From Mesorhizobium sp. YIM 152430 (GTDB lineage: Bacteria > Pseudomonadota > Alphaproteobacteria > Rhizobiales > Rhizobiaceae): 64,000 nt of DNA. The notes under the pieces are model-generated. The model did no database searches and was not told where the DNA came from. It saw only the letters and a list, made by a program, of their open reading frames with translations. The DNA is taken from assembly GCF_029210365.1 (NCBI RefSeq), contig NZ_JARGES010000015.1:62001-126000 (forward strand), read 5' to 3'. Shown one piece after another: positions 47,370 through 54,853 of this stretch. The stretch's first letter is position 1. The number at the start of each line of letters is the position of its first letter. Both the position numbers and the translations under genes were made by a program.

Positions 47370-48541
47370 TCGTCGCGCTGGATGAAGCCCGCCGCATCGA
47401 GTTCCGCGAATAGCGCGCGCGTGTCGCGCGAGATTCGCGCGGCCGGCTCGTCCGGAAACGCCTCGCACAAGATCGCCTCAGCCTCGCGCGCGGAAATCGG
47501 ATCTGCAAGCAGGTTCCAGATGCCGGTGCCGATCGCATTGAGATGGTAGATTCCCGCGCCATCCGCATCGGCAAGGAAAAGATCGCCCTCGACCTGACGC
47601 AGTTCGATGCCGTCGGCCTGCCGGAACGGGCGATCGGCGCTGAAGCCGTCTGCGGCGTCGCCCGCCACGGCCTCCGTCGCCGCGCTCCGGTAAACGCTGA
47701 GATCGTCGGTCGCGATCGGCCATCGCCGGAAGCGGCTTTCCAGAAGCGACACCCCATCTTCCAGATCGCTGTAGGTGAGCTTGAGGCAGGGCAGCCCGGC
47801 GACGAGCAAGTGCAGCCGGTCGAGTTGCCGCGCAGCCTGGTCGTCGCCGGTGAAATTCTGGCGGATCAGCGTCTGCAAGGTCTCGCTGTCGGTGGCCCGC
47901 GAAAAGCGCGCTTGTATTTCATCCTGTCGATCGAGAAGCACGACTGCGCCGATTTCGCGTGATGTGCCACGCGGTGCGAGTGCGCCGCAATCGGCATCAA
48001 GATAGAGATAGCGGCCGTCCGATGCGGCCGTATTGTCGGCCACGAACCGGCCGAAGGAGGCGCTGGCCCCCACCGGCAGCGGCAGGCGCAGGCGCGGCGC
48101 GATGCCAAGCGCGATTCCCTGCCGGTCGTCGTCGCTCAGGGGCAGGATGTCGTCTCCAAGAACGGTATGGCCTGCGCTCGCGAGCCGGGCCGTCAGCGTG
48201 CTCTTTCCGGCATGGGAATGGCTGGGAAAAATCACCAGCCGCCCGCCGAACTCCACCGCTGCGCAATGCAGCCAGAGCCGGTTCGGTGCCTCCGCGATGG
48301 CCGCGTCCGCGACGTCGACGATCAGGCCGCAGACCGCCTCGACGGCACTTGCCGCGACCGGCTCGCGGCCTGGCGATTCCAGCAGATACCGGCCACCAGC
48401 CGGCACGACGCGGCTGACCGGCTCGCCGGACGCCACCTCCGTCACCGACCAGTCGAAGGCCGCGGCCCGCAACGCCTGTTGAAACTCGACAGCGGCGGGG
48501 ATATCGACGACGATTTCGGTCTCTTCGAAACGAACGAGCAT
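47354..48541 (-). CDS. HPr-kinase-like domain fused to a PqqD domain
   Basis: The 395-residue cytoplasmic protein joins two modules. Residues about 90-290 hold an HPr-serine-kinase-like P-loop fold: SHSHAGKST (Walker A, residues 107-115) and LGDDILPL (residues 128-135). Residues about 308-392 are a PqqD domain (YHLNAIGTGIWNLL at 332-345 and ALFAELDAAGFI). PqqD domains bind leader peptides of RiPP precursors; HprK-like domains phosphorylate or bind proteins. The ATG at 48541 has GAGG upstream; a GTG at 48544 is also possible. It is the last gene of the S8 peptidase-peptide-kinase unit. Confidence 0.75.
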   Translation of the reverse strand: MLVRFEETEIVVDIPAAVEFQQALRAAAFDWSVTEVASGEPVSRVVPAGGRYLLESPGREPVAASAVEAVCGLIVDVADAAIAEAPNRLWLHCAAVEFGGRLVIFPSHSHAGKSTLTARLASAGHTVLGDDILPLSDDDRQGIALGIAPRLRLPLPVGASASFGRFVADNTAASDGRYLYLDADCGALAPRGTSREIGAVVLLDRQDEIQARFSRATDSETLQTLIRQNFTGDDQAARQLDRLHLLVAGLPCLKLTYSDLEDGVSLLESRFRRWPIATDDLSVYRSAATEAVAGDAADGFSADRPFRQADGIELRQVEGDLFLADADGAGIYHLNAIGTGIWNLLADPISAREAEAILCEAFPDEPAARISRDTRALFAELDAAGFIQRDDQSAM

Positions 48542-48587
48542 CACATCCTCGATAGACGGGCCGGCAGGGCGCCGGCCCGCCTATCCG

Positions 48588-48800
48588 TTATCGGCTGAAG
48601 GAGCGGCGTGAGAAGCTGCGCCGCGAAAAGCTGCGGCGGTCACCACGGATCGGACGGCGCGGACGGCCGCGACCGCTGAAGCTCGACGCCTTGGCCTCGC
48701 CGATTTGCAGCAGGACCGGCGCTGCGTAGATTGCGCCTGCGGCAAGCCCGAGTTTCGCCAGCATGGCGCGGCGGGAAAGCTTTGCGTCGGATCGGTCCAT
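48588..48800 (-). CDS. 70-residue precursor-like peptide with twin-arginine-type leader and RSFSR repeats
   Basis: The peptide begins MDRSDAKLSRRAMLAKLGLA and continues with a hydrophobic stretch (LGLAAGAIYAAPVL) and an A-x-A cleavage site (AKA, residues 36-38), a Tat-like leader. The mature part (residues 39-70) has 12 Arg and only one Asp, and ends in three tandem RSFSR pentads (56-70). It is preceded by AGGAGA and lies between the protease and the kinase/PqqD genes on the same strand. It is probably the substrate of those two proteins. No family is recognised. Confidence 0.75.
   Translation of the reverse strand: MDRSDAKLSRRAMLAKLGLAAGAIYAAPVLLQIGEAKASSFSGRGRPRRPIRGDRRSFSRRSFSRRSFSR
48591..48635 (-). 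repeat. Three tandem 15-base units encoding RSFSR
   Basis: The three coding units end the small peptide gene. They are identical in protein but differ at several third-codon positions (for example Ser as TCG, TCA and AGC; Phe as TTT and TTC). They are thus not a recent slippage product. Confidence 0.85.
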
Positions 48801-48886
48801 GGTCGTTCTCCTTTTCGTTCCATCCCTTCGATACATGGGCAGAACGACCCTGATGCCATTTTATTCCATGACGATTTCGTCAGAAA

Positions 48887-50158
48887 CTAACCGCCGGCCG
48901 GAATGACCGGCGCAGCGCCGGCGGCATTGCAGATGTCGGGCGCCTGCACGAGACCCCAGCCGAAGGTCGCGTCGCGCCCCGGATCGCCCAGATCGACCAC
49001 GCCTTGCGCAAGCGCATCGATGAGGTCCTTGGAATTCGCGTCCGGCGTCGAAGCACGCGCCGCCGCCAACGCCGCCGAGACGAAGGGCGCGGCATAGGAT
49101 GTGCCTGAGCGATAGCGCCCGCCGCTGACCGAGGCGGCGGTCCACAGCTGGACGCCGGGTGCTGCGAAATCGACGTGATCGCCGGCATTGGCGCGGCGAT
49201 AGACCCGGCTCCGGCTGTCGACGGCCGTCACCGCGACCACGCCCTCATAGGCGGCGGGGAAGAGCGGATCGGCGTTCGGCCCGGCATTGCCGGCCGCCGC
49301 GACGAGGATCATGTCCTTGGCGAGCGCCGCATCGACGATGGTCTTCAGCACCGCATTGTCCGGCCCGGTGAAGCTCAGATTGACGACGCCAATGTCGCGC
49401 GTGACCATCTCGTCCAGCGCACGCACGACGTCGAACGTGTCGGCCGCGTCGTTGCCGCTCGCATCCTTGTGGAATGCCTCGGCGGCGACGATCCGCGCGC
49501 CCGAAAGCAGCCCCGGCGTGCGCGTATCCGCCCGGCCAGCCATCAGGATGGCGACCGCGGTGCCGTGAACCGCGCCGCCCGGCTGGCGCCCGTCGGCGAT
49601 GACCGGAAACGTCTCGATCGGCACGTCGGCCAGCGCGGCGTGGTCGCGATTGACGCCGGTGTCGACCATGCCGATCACCGTGTCGGCTGGGCAGCCATGG
49701 GCGGCGCTTTTCCATCCGATCAGGTCGAAGGCGGCGCAGCTCTCTTCCCCGCACGGCATTTCCTCGGGCCGGTAGATCGCATTGACGTCGAAGATCGCCG
49801 CCGGCACCAGCCCGGCGATCTGCTGGCGCGCCTGTTCGATGGTGAGGTTCGCAGGCACCACGAAGCGCGCGAGTTCGGATGCCGTCGCGGCGATGCTCGC
49901 CTGCGAGAGAAGGTCGTAACCTTCAGCCGAGATGGCGGCGATGGCTGCGGCATCGGGCGCGCTGACGACGATTTCAGGGCGGGGCGGCGGCGGGGCGGCG
50001 CGCCGTGCCGGTCGCGCACGGCGAACCGGTGCGCTGAACGACACGGACGATGCGTGCGCCCGTCCCAGCGACATCAGGACCGGCGTCGAATAGACGGCCC
50101 CGGCCGCAAGGCCCAGGCGCATCAGCGTCCGCCGGCGGCTCGGGTCGAATTCGGTCAT
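48887..50158 (-). CDS. Exported subtilisin-family (S8) serine protease
   Basis: The 423-residue protein has a twin-arginine-type leader (residues about 7-38, with LGLAAGAVYSTPVL) that matches the leader of the neighbouring 70-residue peptide, a Pro/Arg-rich linker, an inhibitor-like pro-region (residues about 62-125) and an S8 domain. The catalytic triad is Asp166 (GMVDTGVN), His198 (VHGTAVA) and Ser354 (SGTSYAAPF), with oxyanion Asn291. It is expected to be active outside the cytoplasm. The ATG at 50158 has GGGAG upstream. It is the first gene of the unit. Confidence 0.9.
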   Translation of the reverse strand: MTEFDPSRRRTLMRLGLAAGAVYSTPVLMSLGRAHASSVSFSAPVRRARPARRAAPPPPRPEIVVSAPDAAAIAAISAEGYDLLSQASIAATASELARFVVPANLTIEQARQQIAGLVPAAIFDVNAIYRPEEMPCGEESCAAFDLIGWKSAAHGCPADTVIGMVDTGVNRDHAALADVPIETFPVIADGRQPGGAVHGTAVAILMAGRADTRTPGLLSGARIVAAEAFHKDASGNDAADTFDVVRALDEMVTRDIGVVNLSFTGPDNAVLKTIVDAALAKDMILVAAAGNAGPNADPLFPAAYEGVVAVTAVDSRSRVYRRANAGDHVDFAAPGVQLWTAASVSGGRYRSGTSYAAPFVSAALAAARASTPDANSKDLIDALAQGVVDLGDPGRDATFGWGLVQAPDICNAAGAAPVIPAGG

Positions 50159-50191
50159 GGCTGTGCTCCCAGGGTTCACGGCCCGCAAACG

Positions 50192-50220
50192 GATATAGCG
50201 CAGCTTTATTCCCGCGTCAG
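50192..50220 (-). promoter_or_regulatory. Candidate promoter of the S8 protease operon
   Basis: On the minus strand CTGACG (50220-50215) and TATATC (50197-50192) are spaced 17 bases. The -35 element overlaps the paaX stop codon. Transcription would start about 25-30 bases before the protease ATG. Confidence 0.5.
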
Positions 50221-51119
50221 GACACGAGGTCTTGAGGGGCCGGCAGGGACGCGCCGCCCGCAAAGCGCTGCGGCCCTTGCGGCGACGGCAGCCCGGCATC
50301 GTCGAGCCAGTCTTCGCTTGGCGCGTAGAGCGCGCCGTAGATTTGCCGGACTCCTCCCCGTGCCTCCTCGCCGGGCCAGTCGGCCGGCAGGAGATCGATC
50401 GGCAGGCCGGGGTCGCGCAGGACGATGCGCCGCCAGTTGTGGATGACGAGGATGCGCGCCGCCATCGCGTCGACGCCCGAAAGCCGCGCCCCTCCGTCAA
50501 GCGCGGCTTGCAGCGGCATCAGTGTCGCTATCAGCGTGCGATACGCCTCGGCGATCTCGCGCGAGGGCCAGAGTTCATGAAACGCTTCGGGGTGCTCGGC
50601 GCTTTCGCCATGCACGATCAGCGCGCCGGCAAGCGCATCGTCGAGCCCGATCGCGCCTTCGGTTTCAGGCCGCAGATAGACGCCGCCATTGATCCGCACG
50701 AAACCGAGCCCCGTCGCATCGGCCAGAACATCCGTCTCGCCATTGGGCGGCGCGATCGCCACCGTCCAGGCGCCGTTCCAGGCCGGCGGTCCCCTGGAAT
50801 AGATGCGCCTTGTCGCCAGATCGAAGGCGTGCCGGCCTTCCTCGGCAAGCCGGTAGTGCGAGTTGCGCCCTTCCCGCTCGCGGATGACCCAGTGGTCGGA
50901 GGCAAGGCGCGACATCGCGGTGCGCAACGCTCCGGGCTCGATGCGCAACCGGCCCATCACGTTCTGGAGCACGCCGAGCGGCACCTGTCCGCCGCGCGGA
51001 ACCACCGCGTCGCCGAACATGGTGATGACGAGCGACCAGACCCGCAGCCGGCCCCTGGCATGGAGCCGGTCGATCAGGCTTTCGAGCGCCTTTTGCGCCG
51101 GATTGTGATGTACGCCCAT
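50217..51119 (-). CDS. paaX: PaaX, phenylacetyl-CoA-responsive repressor
   Basis: PaaX represses paa genes and is released by phenylacetyl-CoA. The 300-residue protein has the winged-helix N-terminus (LRVWSLVITMFGDAVVPRGG, then LRTAMSRLASDHWVIREREG) and the PaaX C-terminal domain (GAWTVAIAPPNGE, then WPSREIAEAYRTLIA). The ATG at 51119 lacks a strong ribosome-binding site. It follows paaR on the minus strand, so it is likely co-transcribed with paaI-paaK-paaR. Confidence 0.88.
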   Translation of the reverse strand: MGVHHNPAQKALESLIDRLHARGRLRVWSLVITMFGDAVVPRGGQVPLGVLQNVMGRLRIEPGALRTAMSRLASDHWVIREREGRNSHYRLAEEGRHAFDLATRRIYSRGPPAWNGAWTVAIAPPNGETDVLADATGLGFVRINGGVYLRPETEGAIGLDDALAGALIVHGESAEHPEAFHELWPSREIAEAYRTLIATLMPLQAALDGGARLSGVDAMAARILVIHNWRRIVLRDPGLPIDLLPADWPGEEARGGVRQIYGALYAPSEDWLDDAGLPSPQGPQRFAGGASLPAPQDLVS

Positions 51120-51159
51120 CTTTTCGCATTCGCACGGCGCAACGCCGCCTGCAAGGATG

Positions 51160-51753
51160 TCAGAGCGATTTGACGCCGCCGACGAGAATTCGCGTGGCAA
51201 GCCTTGCATAGTCGGCGCGGCTGACCGGCCCGCCCTCGCGGAACCACATATAGAACCAGTTGAGCATCCCGAAGAGACTCATCGTCACCGGCTTGATCAG
51301 CGGCCGACCATCGAAAAGCGCAGGGTGAAGCGTGCGGATCGCTTCGGCGAAGATCGCGACGAGTTCGCGTTCGAGCGCTTTCAGCCTCTCCTGGTCCTCG
51401 GCGGGCAGGAGCCGCAGCCCGGTTATCTGAACCTTGTGCTCGGCATCGGCATCCCGATAGGCTTCGAGAAGCGCCGAAACCAGGGCTTCGAGACGCCGCT
51501 CGGGATCGAGTTGCGGTTCGTCCGCCTCGCTGACGGCCGTGACGAGATCCTGCAAATGGCTCTCGATGATGTCGAAGAGCAGCGCCTCTTTTGACGCATA
51601 ATAGTGGTAGAGCAGCGCCTTGGAGACCCCGCATTCGGTGGCAAGCTGCGCCATCGAGGCGCGGTCGTAGCCGTCGCGCGCAAAGACGATCGCCGCATGG
51701 TGCAGCATCGCCTGGCGCTTGTCGTCATAGTCCTTGGCGCGGGTGCGGGCCAT
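51160..51753 (-). CDS. paaR: PaaR-like TetR-family regulator
   Basis: This 197-residue TetR-family protein has the HTH in ASMAQLATECGVSKALLYHYY and a C-terminal ligand domain with MSLFGMLNWFYMWFREGGPV. It overlaps the paaK stop. TetR-type PaaR in other proteobacteria senses phenylacetyl-CoA and binds ACCG...CGGT palindromes; such a palindrome lies at 53539-53552 upstream of paaI. The gene name is assigned from context. Confidence 0.8.
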   Translation of the reverse strand: MARTRAKDYDDKRQAMLHHAAIVFARDGYDRASMAQLATECGVSKALLYHYYASKEALLFDIIESHLQDLVTAVSEADEPQLDPERRLEALVSALLEAYRDADAEHKVQITGLRLLPAEDQERLKALERELVAIFAEAIRTLHPALFDGRPLIKPVTMSLFGMLNWFYMWFREGGPVSRADYARLATRILVGGVKSL

Positions 51754-53063
51754 CAGTTCTTCGGCCGGTTGTCGACGATGCGCTGCGCCTTGCCCTGGCT
51801 GCGCGCGATCGTCTCCGGCGCGCCGACATCGACGCGAACGGTCACGCCGACGATGTCCTTGATGAGGTCGCGCAGGCTCGCGGCATTCGCCTTGCGCGCG
51901 TCGTCAGAAGCTGCTCCCGCCGTCGCCTCCACATGGACGACCATCTCGTCCATCCGCCCCTCGCGCACCAGCTCGACCTGGAAATGCGGGCTGAGGCCCG
52001 GCACTTTCAAGATCTGCTCCTCGATCTGCGTCGGAAACACGTTGACACCGCGCAGGATCATCATGTCGTCGGAGCGGCCGGTGATCTTTTCCATGCGCCG
52101 CATCGAGCGCGCCGTGCCGGGCAAAAGCCGCGTCAGGTCGCGTGTGCGGTAGCGGATGATCGGGAAGGCTTCCTTGGTCAGCGAGGTGAAGGCGAGCTCG
52201 CCCTTCTCGCCATCGGCGACCGGCTGGCCGGTCTGCGGATCGATGATCTCGGGATAGAAATGATCCTCCCAGATGTGCAGCCCGTCCTTGCTCTCGACGC
52301 ATTCGTTGGCGACGCCCGGACCCATCACTTCCGACAGCCCGTAAATGTCGACCGCGTGCATGTCGAACGCTTCCTCGATCTCCGAGCGCATGGCGTTCGT
52401 CCAGGGCTCCGCACCGAAGATGCCGACCTGCAACGGGCTCTTCCGGGGGTCCAACCCCTGCGCGCGGTATTCATCGAGGATCGACAGCATGTAGGAGGGC
52501 GTGACCATGATGGTCGAGGCCCTGAAATCCTCGATCAGCGTCACCTGCCGTGCCGTCATGCCGCCCGAGACCGGCACCACCGTGCAGCCGAGCCGTTCGG
52601 CGCCGTAATGCGCGCCGAGCCCGCCGGTGAAGAGCCCGTAGCCATAGGCGATGTGGACGATGTCGCCCGGTCGCGTGCCCGACGCGCGCATCGACCGTGC
52701 GACGCATTCCGCCCAGATTTCGATGTCGTTCTTCGTATAGCCGACGACAGTCGGCTTGCCGGTCGTGCCCGACGAAGCATGGATGCGTGCCACCTTCTCG
52801 CGCGGGACGGCGAACATGCCGAACGGATAATTGTCGCGTAGATCCGACTTCACCGTGAAAGGAAAACGGGCGAGGTCGGCAAGGTCGTTCAAATCATACG
52901 GATGGACGCCCGCCGCATCGAAGCTCGTCCTGTAGAACGGCACGTTGTCATAGGCGTGCTTCAGCGACCATTTCAGACGGGTGAGTTGAAGCGCCGCAAT
53001 CTCGTCGCGCGAGGCGATCTCGATCGGGTCGAGGTCCTCGCGGCGTGGCGTCAGATCCTTCAT
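51753..53063 (-). CDS. paaK: PaaK, phenylacetate-CoA ligase
   Basis: PaaK activates phenylacetate to phenylacetyl-CoA with ATP. The 436-residue enzyme has the AMP-binding P-loop IHASSGTTGKPTVVGYT, the IYGLSEVMGPGV motif and the C-terminal hinge TGRSDDMMILRGVNVFPTQIE. It overlaps paaI upstream and paaR downstream. Confidence 0.96.
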   Translation of the reverse strand: MKDLTPRREDLDPIEIASRDEIAALQLTRLKWSLKHAYDNVPFYRTSFDAAGVHPYDLNDLADLARFPFTVKSDLRDNYPFGMFAVPREKVARIHASSGTTGKPTVVGYTKNDIEIWAECVARSMRASGTRPGDIVHIAYGYGLFTGGLGAHYGAERLGCTVVPVSGGMTARQVTLIEDFRASTIMVTPSYMLSILDEYRAQGLDPRKSPLQVGIFGAEPWTNAMRSEIEEAFDMHAVDIYGLSEVMGPGVANECVESKDGLHIWEDHFYPEIIDPQTGQPVADGEKGELAFTSLTKEAFPIIRYRTRDLTRLLPGTARSMRRMEKITGRSDDMMILRGVNVFPTQIEEQILKVPGLSPHFQVELVREGRMDEMVVHVEATAGAASDDARKANAASLRDLIKDIVGVTVRVDVGAPETIARSQGKAQRIVDNRPKN

Positions 53064-53500
53064 TGTCCATCCTCCCCGAAATGCCTGCCCTCGATGGCGC
53101 GCGAGGCGCCGCGGAACTCGGCGATCACCTTGCCGGTATCGTCGGTGACGCGAACGTCGTAGAGCCCGCTGCGCCCCGACCGCGTCACCTCATGCGCCTT
53201 CGCCGTCAGCCGCGCGCCGAGCCGGCCCGGCCGCAGGAAGCTGATCGTATTGTGCTGCGCGACGACGAGTTGATTGTAGGAATTGCAGGCGAAGGCGAAG
53301 GCGCTGTCGGCCAGCGTGAAGATGTAGCCGCCATGGCAGATGTCGTGGCCATTGGTGTGATGCCGCTCGACCGTGAAGGAGGTCGTCGCCGTCCCCGGAC
53401 CCACAGCGTCGAGGCTCATGCCGAGCCATTTGGAGGCGTCATCGCGCGCCCACATCGCCTCCGCGCTCTTGCGCGCGATCTCTTCAGGGCTCAGCGTCAT
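53060..53500 (-). CDS. paaI: PaaI, phenylacetyl-CoA-pathway thioesterase
   Basis: PaaI is a hotdog thioesterase that removes dead-end hydroxyphenylacetyl-CoA products. The 146-residue protein has ICHGGYIFTLADSAFAFACNS (the HGG and Asp motif) and VAQHNTISFLRPGRLG. It starts the paaI-paaK-paaR-paaX unit. Confidence 0.93.
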   Translation of the reverse strand: MTLSPEEIARKSAEAMWARDDASKWLGMSLDAVGPGTATTSFTVERHHTNGHDICHGGYIFTLADSAFAFACNSYNQLVVAQHNTISFLRPGRLGARLTAKAHEVTRSGRSGLYDVRVTDDTGKVIAEFRGASRAIEGRHFGEDGQ

Positions 53501-53530
53501 CGTTCCTCCCCGCCTCTCCTAGAGGAAAGC

Positions 53531-53559
53531 TTGCATAAACCGGCCGGACGGTCAATAAT
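53531..53559 (+). promoter_or_regulatory. P450 promoter with PaaR-like operator
   Basis: TTGCAT (53531-53536) and AATAAT (53554-53559) are spaced 17 bases. Within that spacer lies the palindrome ACCGGCCGGACGGT (53539-53552), which fits the ACCGnCCGGnCGGT form associated with TetR-type PaaR. The site also lies 39 bases upstream of the divergent paaI start, so it could repress both directions. Confidence 0.6.
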
Positions 53560-53597
53560 ACATCCGTCGATGCAGGAGGCGTCGCGAGGAGGATCGA

Positions 53598-54842
53598 TTG
53601 GCGGACCAACATTCGCAGACGCAGGCGCACGACGGCGATCAAGCACTCGCGCGCGATTTCGATATCGGCGCAGTGACGAGAGCCTTTGCCGACGACCCCT
53701 TCCCCACCTATCGCGCGCTTCTCGAGCACGCGCCCGTCAAGCGCTTTGCGGACGGATCTGTGATGCTGTCGCGCTATGCCGATCTCGATCGCGTCTACCG
53801 CGACACCAGGGCGTTCTCGTCCGACAAAAAGGTCGAGTTCAAGCCCAAGTTCGGCGACACCCCGCTTTACGAGCATCACACGACGAGCCTCGTCTTCAAC
53901 GATCCGCCGCTTCATACGCGCGTGCGCAAGATCATGATGGGCGCGCTGACGCCGCGCGCCATTGCCGCGATGGAACCCGGCCTTATCGCGCTCGTCGACG
54001 GCCTGCTCGATCGGATGGCGGAGAAGGGAAAGGTCGACCTGATCGAGGATTTCGCCTCGGCGATTCCGGTCGAGGTGATCGGCAATCTCTTCGTCATGCC
54101 GCACGAGGAACGCGGGCCGCTGCGCGAATGGTCGCTGGCGATCCTCGGCGCGCTGGAGCCGACGCTGACGGCTGAGCAGCGGGATTGGGGCAACCGCTCC
54201 GTCACCGAATTCAAGGCTTATCTTGCAGACCTCGCCGCACGCCGCCGCGCCAATCCCGGCGATCCCGCGACCGACGTGCTCACCCGCCTCATCAACGGCA
54301 ATGAAGGCGAGCAGTTGTCCCACACCGAACTGCTGCAAAACTGCATCTTCATTTTGAATGCCGGCCACGAGACGACGACGAATCTGATTGGCAACGCGCT
54401 CTACGAACTCCTTGAATGGCCTGAAGAAAAAGCGCGGCTAGAAGCCGATCCGTCGATGATCGACACCGCCATCGACGAGTTCCTGCGCTTCCAGTCGCCC
54501 AACCAGCTCGGCAACCGGCTGGCGGTCGAGGACGTCGTGTTCGACGGCGAAGCGATTTCCGCCGGAACCCGCATCCATTTGTGCATCGGCGCCGCCAACC
54601 GCGACCCGCGCCAATACGACCGCCCCGACACGCTCGACCTCTCCCGCAAACCCAACCGTCACCTCGCTTTTGCCCAGGGCCCGCATCTGTGCGCCGGCTT
54701 CTCGCTCGCCCGCATGGAAGGCCGCATCGCGATTGCGCGGTTCCTGAAGCGTTTTCCGGATTATCGGCTGGGTGGTGAGGCGCGGCGGACAGGGCGCGTA
54801 AGGTTTCGCGGGTTTGCGACGCTGCCGGCGAAAGTGAACTGA
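53598..54842 (+). CDS. Cytochrome P450 (CYP), bacterial class I
   Basis: The 414-residue soluble monooxygenase has the I-helix AGHETT (residues 255-260), the ExxR pair (Glu294/Arg297) and the heme Cys365 in FAQGPHLCAGFSLARME. It starts at TTG 53598 after GAGGAGG. It lies divergent to paaI and eleven bases before paaZ, which suggests an aromatic or phenylacetate-related substrate. No ferredoxin gene is beside it. Confidence 0.9.
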   Translation: MADQHSQTQAHDGDQALARDFDIGAVTRAFADDPFPTYRALLEHAPVKRFADGSVMLSRYADLDRVYRDTRAFSSDKKVEFKPKFGDTPLYEHHTTSLVFNDPPLHTRVRKIMMGALTPRAIAAMEPGLIALVDGLLDRMAEKGKVDLIEDFASAIPVEVIGNLFVMPHEERGPLREWSLAILGALEPTLTAEQRDWGNRSVTEFKAYLADLAARRRANPGDPATDVLTRLINGNEGEQLSHTELLQNCIFILNAGHETTTNLIGNALYELLEWPEEKARLEADPSMIDTAIDEFLRFQSPNQLGNRLAVEDVVFDGEAISAGTRIHLCIGAANRDPRQYDRPDTLDLSRKPNRHLAFAQGPHLCAGFSLARMEGRIAIARFLKRFPDYRLGGEARRTGRVRFRGFATLPAKVN

Positions 54843-54853
54843 AAGGATCAAAC

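Noticed and set aside
48591-48635. RSFSR repeats as a CRISPR or satellite repeat
   Set aside because: There are only three 15-base units without spacers, in frame at the end of a coding sequence, with synonymous differences.
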